30,791 nt of DNA from Lachnospiraceae bacterium UBA3772 (lineage in GTDB: Bacteria > Bacillota > Clostridia > Lachnospirales > Lachnospiraceae): contig DFFQ01000164.1 of assembly GCA_002371025.1 (NCBI GenBank), positions 1 through 30,791 on the forward strand, written 5' to 3'. The translations under genes were made by a program, and so were the position numbers. Below are positions 25,901 through 30,791 of the stretch, one piece after another. The notes beneath the pieces were generated by a model. It saw nothing but the letters and a program-made list of their open reading frames with translations, searched no databases and was not told the DNA's origin. Each line of letters begins with the position of its first letter. Position 1 is the first letter of the stretch.

Positions 25901-27292
25901 GACAGACTTTCCTTCAGGAGAAATGATACAAATTCCCTCTTCTGTACCTATTGCAATATTTCCATTAGAAAGTTCCATGGCGCAGTTAATGAGATTTGAA
26001 GGAAGCCCTGCTGATCTTCCGTAACTACTTATCTTTCCATCCTTTTTATATTCAACAATACCATAACGTCTTGAAGTGGAAATCCAGATATTCCCCTTAC
26101 TATCCATAAAAAGATTCTTTATGGCTGTACCCTTAAGATAATCAGTTAACTCATTACTAATCTGCTGATTAGTAATATTAAGTATCTGAAGACCTTCATC
26201 AGTTCCGATATACTTATTACCTTTAATATTTAAGATACAGTTAGTTGGATAAGCAGGAATATTATACTTAATGCTTAAATCTGTAAACTTACTGCTTCCA
26301 AGAAGAAGGATTCCATATCTATTGGATGTAAACCAGAGATTTCCTTCATAATCCTTCATCATTGAAGAAATATAAGTATCGATACTGGTTCCAGGGATAC
26401 TATTAAACTTAAATCTTCTGTCAAAATATCCTATACCATTTTCCGCAAGAACAAATAATCTTCCCTCACCATCAGGATATATAGAATTAATACCGTCTTT
26501 TTCCCCGTTGTGCTGATCTGCCTTTTTCAGATTCTTCATTACAAGGATAGTTGATCCGGTTGTACCTATATAAATATTATTCTCATCCGAAGAAATACAG
26601 GATAACTCGTCATTAGTAAATTCTGAAGAAGCTACCTCATTTAAAGTATCTTCACTATCAATGGTAAAGATGGTATTTCCGTTATAGATTCCCCATACCT
26701 TATCATCGTACACAGCTAGTTCTTTTATATTATGTGAAGCGAGACTTTCAATCCGTGTTAATGTAGCTGTATCAGGATTTGCAACATATACTCCATATGC
26801 TGTAGCCACATAAATCCTGCCATCTGATCCACAGGTAACATCATTAACGCATTTAACCCCGTTATAATAGTCATTGTCAAAATGTGTTATGGAACTTCCT
26901 TCAATAAAGAAAAGTCCATAATTGTTGGTAGACACCCAGAGTCTGCCACTCTCATCCTGGTAAAGATCATTAATAAAATATATATCATCCTTCTCTGTTT
27001 CCCAGAGATTATAAGTCATAAATTCTTTACCATTGTATCTATAAAGACCACCATCAGTACCAATCCATATATAACCTGACTTAGTCTGATATATACAGTT
27101 TACTTCAGTACTATCTAATCCATTTTCCTGATTATACACGGTCTGACAATAGGTTGATAAAAATCCTGCCCCTTCATCATCAGCCGCAAATATATCTGAT
27201 CCATTAAACGGCAAAAAGCATGCCATAAGGCATGCTAATGCTGTTATAAATACAGTAATTCTATATAATGTTTTAGATGTATTTTTTTTCAT
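22943..27292 (-). CDS. Two-component-propeller hybrid sensor protein with degenerate kinase (pseudo-histidine kinase)
   Basis: The 1449-residue product has a signal peptide (residues 1-37) and about a dozen extracytoplasmic Reg_prop blades ('YIWIGTDGGLYRYNG' type) to about residue 640. A Y_Y_Y domain (about 660-745) and a membrane span (757-779) follow. The cytoplasmic part has a HisKA-like region (about 805-875), a HATPase (about 915-1030), a receiver (about 1070-1185, Asp1120 in FMDAEMPVMNG) and an HPt-like domain (His1271 in IHNIRTSAQNIGA). The H-box reads FLANMSNEIKIP: Asn819 replaces the phospho-accepting His. The G2 box reads GSGNINLAI, with Asn at both expected Gly positions. The N box (DNASKY) and G1 (DTGIGI) survive. 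There is no DNA-binding output domain. The ribosome binding site is weak. It lies within an argD-peptidase-coaBC run. Confidence 0.9.
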   Translation of the reverse strand: MKKNTSKTLYRITVFITALACLMACFLPFNGSDIFAADDEGAGFLSTYCQTVYNQENGLDSTEVNCIYQTKSGYIWIGTDGGLYRYNGKEFMTYNLWETEKDDIYFINDLYQDESGRLWVSTNNYGLFFIEGSSITHFDNDYYNGVKCVNDVTCGSDGRIYVATAYGVYVANPDTATLTRIESLASHNIKELAVYDDKVWGIYNGNTIFTIDSEDTLNEVASSEFTNDELSCISSDENNIYIGTTGSTILVMKNLKKADQHNGEKDGINSIYPDGEGRLFVLAENGIGYFDRRFKFNSIPGTSIDTYISSMMKDYEGNLWFTSNRYGILLLGSSKFTDLSIKYNIPAYPTNCILNIKGNKYIGTDEGLQILNITNQQISNELTDYLKGTAIKNLFMDSKGNIWISTSRRYGIVEYKKDGKISSYGRSAGLPSNLINCAMELSNGNIAIGTEEGICIISPEGKSVKNYSYQEGVVYSNITSLYEDEEGCIFAGSDGGGLYIIDGDKVINYTDKDGLTSNVITCFKKGEQGVYIGTDNGLSLYNDSIRAISNIDFSNNIYDILIDKVDDTQFIYIIGSKGVLKTTESRLISAEALQDRYFSQSDGLRKKITINSKSIIDESHRIYICTNDGIVMLDNSDLRINNISPRLTISEVDIDDKIYYFDQIGGSIRIPAKTQRVAISFSVLSYTNRDNIKATYKLDGFDSQETTIKGTDAFQAVYTNLDGGNYTFTVTAKNGDGIESEKTITFEIYKEFGFFETKIVKIIGMIIIIGLMFAASVSLIRFQRRYAGQNQEIEKLSKEHEDAVKSNTAKTDFLANMSNEIKIPVNAIITLAESLRKNHRHDSDEDEEIQNIITTSQNILYRVDETIQLARLEAGRVKPNNAPYSITTLVCDISDNIINQLEGRPVRFLVDLGDQIPDILVGDFEKIKTLLQIIMDNASKYTKEGTITLSVDCYEIKDKNEVVQNLVFSISDTGIGIQADQIDTIFEAYSLGENKKKKGSGNINLAIAKKLCEVMNGQIEVDSTYGAGSTFTISLLQSKPEEEVVTGSVDINSIERISKEEASKMITPDVNALIVDDDDLSRSVAVGVLKQMEMKVDIAGSGINAIDMVMNNEYDVIFMDAEMPVMNGLDALREIREIVKDNARTVPVIAMSVDAIGETTEELKRNGFNEVIVKPLDIVSLATVIVKTLPSSMIKYKSNDIVQYMSESRYSEGLNTLQQYIDVVGTLEKIGGNIDVYNKILDTYYNQNLTITDELKEKFTENYRAFRNRIHNIRTSAQNIGASDLYKEITMINAAINIGNRNYVRDNLDRLCKKLEETQDIVGDYLDFVDSKQGTSDEEYASRAVSDRTEILTTQEKKEEDVSTEDVAGEVISKVEKPSAIVSLDKLTNIQLAVDGKDFDKVREIVKDIASHEYQGDDNEFVEVLVKSVNDEDYDTTKELIITYIELKQ

Positions 27293-27315
27293 ACATTTAA
27301 CCCGTTATTTGTAAT

Positions 27316-28713
27316 TTACTGAATCTCTCTAAGGAAAGCTTCATATCCTTTCTTTGCTTCATAAATATCCGCTTTTGAAGTTACTTCCCAAGGTGAATGC
27401 ATTGAAAGAACTGCAACACCGCAATCAATAACCTGCATATCATAAAGTGCAAGGATATAAGCTATTGTTCCGCCACCACCTACATCTACTTTACCAAGTT
27501 CAGCAGTCTGGTAGTTAACATTATTATTCTTCATGATTCCGCGGATCTTACCAATATATTCAGCATTTGAATCATTTGAACCAGATTTACCGCGAGCTCC
27601 TGTGAATTTATTAAATACCATACCTCTTCCAAGGAAAGATGCATTCTTCTTCTCAAAATTAGAAGCATAAAGTGGATCAAAGCCCGCACTAACATCACTT
27701 GAAAGCATAAATGAATTAGCAAGACATCTTCTTAAACGAAGGTCTCCTTCTTCACCATTAAGGCTAAGAATCTCAGCTACTACATTTTCAAAGAATTTAG
27801 ACTGCATACCAGTTGCACCAACTGAACCAATCTCTTCTTTATCTGTAAGAAGTGTACAGGTTGTTCTTTCTACATCATCTACGTTAAGCATAGCTACAAG
27901 TGATGTATATGCACATACTCTGTCATCCTGTCCATAACCAAGGATCATAGACTTATCAATACCACAGTCACGAGCCTTTCCGGCAGGAACTATCTCTAAT
28001 TCAGCTGAGATAAAGTCTTCTTCTTCAATATCGTATTTCTCTTTAAGAATATTTAAAAGATGCTTTGTAACAAGATCCTTCTCTTTCTTTTCATTTTCTC
28101 CAAGCTTTATAGGTCTTGAACCGATAAGAAGATCTAAATCTTCACCTTCAACTGCATTTGAAGCCTTCTTTGCCATCTGGTTCTGTGCAAGATGGATAAG
28201 GATATCTGTAATAACAAAAGCTGGATCATTATCATCTTCACCGATGACGATATCTACTAAAGTACCATCTGCCTTTGCTACAACACCATGGATTGCCATA
28301 GGAAGAGTAACCCACTGGTATTTCTTAACACCACCATAATAATGAGTATCAAGATAAGCAAGGTCGTCAGACTCATAAAGAGGATTCTGTTTTACATCAA
28401 GTCTAGGAGAGTCAATATGTGCTCCAAGAATATTAAGACCTTCTTCTAATGGCTTCTTACCAATATTAAAGAGAGCAACTGTCTTTGCCATATTTACAGC
28501 ATATAACTTATCGCCTGGCTTAAGACTTCTGTTTTCTTTGATGGCATCATTTAAATCAATATATCCCGCCTTTTTTGCCATCTCTACAATATACTTTGTT
28601 CCTTCTCTTTCAGTCTTACCTTTATCAAGGTATTCCTTATATCCTTCTGATAATTTTTCAATTTCTGAAAGATCTGACTCATCATATGTGAGCCAAGCAT
28701 TAACTCGTTCCAT
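27316..28713 (-). CDS. M18 family aspartyl-type aminopeptidase
   Basis: M18 enzymes are dodecameric cytosolic zinc aminopeptidases that prefer acidic N-terminal residues. The 465-residue product shows the metal-site segments 'LGAHIDSPRLDVKQNPLY', 'DKEEIGSVGATGMQS', 'DVSAGFDP', and near the end 'AVLSMHSPWEV' with its conserved His. The ATG at 28713 has AAAGGAG 5 bases upstream. It begins 25 bases after argD and is followed 23 bases later by the hybrid sensor gene. This is the long bacterial 'aminopeptidase 1' type. Peptide turnover is the likely role; the exact specificity is inferred. Confidence 0.93.
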   Translation of the reverse strand: MERVNAWLTYDESDLSEIEKLSEGYKEYLDKGKTEREGTKYIVEMAKKAGYIDLNDAIKENRSLKPGDKLYAVNMAKTVALFNIGKKPLEEGLNILGAHIDSPRLDVKQNPLYESDDLAYLDTHYYGGVKKYQWVTLPMAIHGVVAKADGTLVDIVIGEDDNDPAFVITDILIHLAQNQMAKKASNAVEGEDLDLLIGSRPIKLGENEKKEKDLVTKHLLNILKEKYDIEEEDFISAELEIVPAGKARDCGIDKSMILGYGQDDRVCAYTSLVAMLNVDDVERTTCTLLTDKEEIGSVGATGMQSKFFENVVAEILSLNGEEGDLRLRRCLANSFMLSSDVSAGFDPLYASNFEKKNASFLGRGMVFNKFTGARGKSGSNDSNAEYIGKIRGIMKNNNVNYQTAELGKVDVGGGGTIAYILALYDMQVIDCGVAVLSMHSPWEVTSKADIYEAKKGYEAFLREIQ

Positions 28714-28738
28714 ATATTCTCCTTTGGAATAATTTATT

Positions 28739-29953
28739 TTATTTGCAAAGATCTGCCACTACTTCTTTTATTATAGCAACAGCCTTATCACAATCTTCTT
28801 TTGATGCAATAAGTGGTGGTACCATACGGATAACTGTAGGTCTTACAGCTGTCATAAGAAGATGCTTGTCAGCAGCATTATGCTTTATATCAAAAGCAAT
28901 AGGCTGATCAAATTCAACTCCTGTAAGAAGACCCAATCCACGAATTTCCTTAACATGAGGTAATTCTTTTAACTGTTCTCTAAAATATGCACCAACTTCT
29001 TTTGCATTTTTATCAAGCTTATTATCAATGATATCACTGATTTCTGCGAAAGCCGCTGCACAACATACCGGATTTCCACCAAAGGTTGTACCATGAGCAC
29101 CCGGCCCAAATGTCTGCATAAGTTTTTCAGTGGTACACATTGCACCTATAGGCATACCGCCACCCATAGCTTTTGCCATAGATACCACATCCGGCTTAAC
29201 ACCGTACTCCATATAAGCCATAAGACTTCCTGTTCTTCCCCAGCCAGTCTGTACCTCATCGAAAAGAAGAAGCATATTCTTTCTATCACAAAGATCACGA
29301 AGTCCCTGAAGGAATTCTTTAGTTGCAGGATATACACCACCTTCGCCCTGAACTGGCTCTACCATTACAGCAATGGTATCTTCATCACAGGCATCTTCAA
29401 ATGACTTTAAGTCATTAAAATCAGCATATGTAAACCCTGGAACAAATGGAGCAAATCCCTTTTGTATAGCTGAATCAGGCTGACCAGTTGCTGCAAGTGT
29501 AGCAAGTGTTCTGCCATGGAATGAATTACGGGCTGTTACTATCTTATATCTATCAGGGCCAAAATTATCTACGCCATATTTACGAGCAAGTTTAATCATT
29601 GCTTCATTTGCTTCAGCTCCTGAATTCTGGAACTGGATCTTATCCATTCCAATAGATTCACAAACAAGCTTTGCAAGCATGATCTGAGGTATTGTATAAC
29701 AATAATTTGAGCTGTGGAGAAGAGTACGAGCCTGATCAATAATGGCATCTACAACGCGCTCACTGCAATGACCACCGGCATTAACTGCAATACCTCCCAT
29801 AAAATCAAGGTATCCATCACCATTTTCATCATAAATATACATGTCTTTACCAGATTCAGCGATAAAATCAAATCTCTTAAACTGTTCATTCATGTACTTT
29901 TCACAAGTTGCAACCATCTCATCTTTTGTCATATTAAAATCATTTAACTTCAT
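28739..29953 (-). CDS. argD: Acetylornithine aminotransferase family protein
   Basis: ArgD converts N-acetylglutamate semialdehyde to N-acetylornithine with pyridoxal phosphate. The 404-residue fold-type I class III aminotransferase has 'FMGGIAVNAGGH', 'QFQNSGAEANEAMIKLARKY', 'NSFHGRTLATLAATGQ', 'LLFDEVQTGWGRTGSLMAY' and the Schiff-base lysine in SMAKAMGGGMPIGAM. The ATG has GAGG about 7 bases upstream. The arginine role fits argH in the same window, but close relatives act on ornithine or GABA, so the substrate is not certain. It probably heads a transcript running through the aminopeptidase, hybrid sensor and coaBC genes. Confidence 0.88.
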   Translation of the reverse strand: MKLNDFNMTKDEMVATCEKYMNEQFKRFDFIAESGKDMYIYDENGDGYLDFMGGIAVNAGGHCSERVVDAIIDQARTLLHSSNYCYTIPQIMLAKLVCESIGMDKIQFQNSGAEANEAMIKLARKYGVDNFGPDRYKIVTARNSFHGRTLATLAATGQPDSAIQKGFAPFVPGFTYADFNDLKSFEDACDEDTIAVMVEPVQGEGGVYPATKEFLQGLRDLCDRKNMLLLFDEVQTGWGRTGSLMAYMEYGVKPDVVSMAKAMGGGMPIGAMCTTEKLMQTFGPGAHGTTFGGNPVCCAAAFAEISDIIDNKLDKNAKEVGAYFREQLKELPHVKEIRGLGLLTGVEFDQPIAFDIKHNAADKHLLMTAVRPTVIRMVPPLIASKEDCDKAVAIIKEVVADLCK

Positions 29954-30016
29954 ATACTGCCTCGATTCTTTTAAACAAACACGTAATACCTGGTTAATAA
30001 GCTCAACTAAGCATTA

Positions 30017-30022
30017 ATCATA
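30017..30022 (-). promoter_or_regulatory. Possible extended -10 promoter for argD
   Basis: TGATATGAT on the minus strand gives an extended -10 (TATGAT at 30022-30017) right after the tex stop. No good -35 is seen 17 bases upstream, so this is tentative. Confidence 0.3.
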
Positions 30023-30791
30023 TCACAAAATCATTGTAAGCGCTATTCTCTTCTTCTTCATATCTACAGAAAGCACCTTAACCTCTACTATATCTCCAAC
30101 AGATACCACCTCAAGAGGATGCTTTATAAACTTTTTATTTGTGAGCTGAGAAATGTGTACAAGTCCATCCTGGTGAACTCCTATATCTACAAAAGCGCCG
30201 AAATCTATAACATTTCTTACAGTCCCTTTAAGGATCATACCTTCTTTAAGATCTTTCATATCAAGCACATCCTTACGAAGAACCGGAGTTGGCATATCTT
30301 CTCTAGGATCACGTCCCGGTCTCTGGATCTCTTTAATGATATCTTCAAGAGTAGGAACACCAACACCCAGCTTTTCAGCAGTTTTCTTATAATCATTAAT
30401 AAAGATTACTCCTGCTTCTTTTCCTTCATTTACGTCCTTAAGGTTATATTTTGCTTCTTCCATGATTTTTAAAGCTGCGTCATAACTTTCAGGATGAACC
30501 CCTGTATTATCAAGAGGATTCTTACCATTTCTAATTCTAAGGAAACCAGCACACTGCTCATAAGCTTTAGGCCCAAGTTTAGCAACCTTAAGCAGCTGTT
30601 TTCTCTCAGTAAAGCTTCCGTTTTCTTCTCTATAAGCAACAATATTCTTTGCTATAGCTTTACTTACACCTGAAATATATTCAAGAAGTGAAGCTGATGC
30701 GGTATTAAGATTGACACCTACACTATTAACGCAATCTTCAACCACTCCCTTAAGAGCTTCCTTTAACTTCTTCTGGTTCATATCATGCTGA
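30023..30791 (-). CDS. tex: Tex family RNA-binding transcriptional accessory protein (3' part)
   Basis: This is the C-terminal third of Tex (about 256 residues visible), a nucleic-acid-binding protein involved in transcription and stress. The frame is open across the window edge: QHD precedes the internal Met of MNQKKLKEALKGVVEDCVNS, as in the family. The double helix-hairpin-helix part is 'LNTASASLLEYISGVSKAIA' and 'REENGSFTERKQLLKVAKLG'. The C-terminal S1 domain runs 'LKEGMILKGTVRNVIDFGAF', then 'VDIGVHQDGLVHISQL' and 'DMKKKRIALTM'. The protein ends right after the S1 domain, without the longer tail seen in some homologues. The true start lies outside the window. Confidence 0.95.
   Translation of the reverse strand, partial: QHDMNQKKLKEALKGVVEDCVNSVGVNLNTASASLLEYISGVSKAIAKNIVAYREENGSFTERKQLLKVAKLGPKAYEQCAGFLRIRNGKNPLDNTGVHPESYDAALKIMEEAKYNLKDVNEGKEAGVIFINDYKKTAEKLGVGVPTLEDIIKEIQRPGRDPREDMPTPVLRKDVLDMKDLKEGMILKGTVRNVIDFGAFVDIGVHQDGLVHISQLTNKKFIKHPLEVVSVGDIVEVKVLSVDMKKKRIALTMIL

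Overview
This window looks like chromosomal housekeeping DNA from a low-GC Gram-positive anaerobe, most likely of the Lachnospiraceae (Clostridia). That placement is inferred from the gene set (CodY, a CIRCE element, a DRTGG/CBS-type family II pyrophosphatase, DUF5721-like and TraX-like proteins), AT-rich codon use, and strong AGGAGG-type ribosome binding sites with sigma-A promoters. No mobile element, phage gene, CRISPR array or rRNA is visible. All genes are on the minus strand except argH.

Read along the minus strand from the right edge, the order is as follows. The 3' end of tex comes first. It is followed by a tight four-gene run: argD, an M18 aminopeptidase, a 1449-residue hybrid sensor protein, and coaBC. 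Next is pyrE with its own promoter and a 5' hairpin, then a 49-residue membrane protein, an Lrp/AsnC regulator and birA. Then come tRNA-Gly(GCC), an LTA-synthase-family membrane sulfatase, and guaB-typA. A CBS/DRTGG pyrophosphatase with a small coiled-coil protein follows. The plus-strand argH meets this run at a long bidirectional terminator palindrome. Left of argH lie a membrane-anchored transglutaminase-like protein with a DUF5721-like partner, then CIRCE-associated htpG-traX, topA, an operon of codY, a coiled-coil membrane protein and an MltG-like truncated protein, and finally the start of rpsB. The topA...codY...rpsB order matches the general Firmicutes arrangement.

The least ordinary content is as follows. 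(1) The propeller-type hybrid histidine kinase has Asn in place of the phospho-accepting His and a degraded G2 box, but keeps the receiver Asp and an HPt His. (2) The rpsB leader is nested and structured, and its promoter -35 is embedded in the terminator of the upstream operon. (3) A perfect CIRCE abuts the htpG promoter and also looks like a terminator for the gene before it. (4) BirA lacks its C-terminal domain. (5) Several predicted transcripts start at, or have their ribosome binding site just after, strong hairpins (codY, pyrE, tRNA-Gly, lrp, LTA synthase). (6) A 14-base element is shared by the rpsB and topA promoters. No obviously new multi-gene system is present; the pseudokinase and the leader RNAs are the best candidates for something undescribed.
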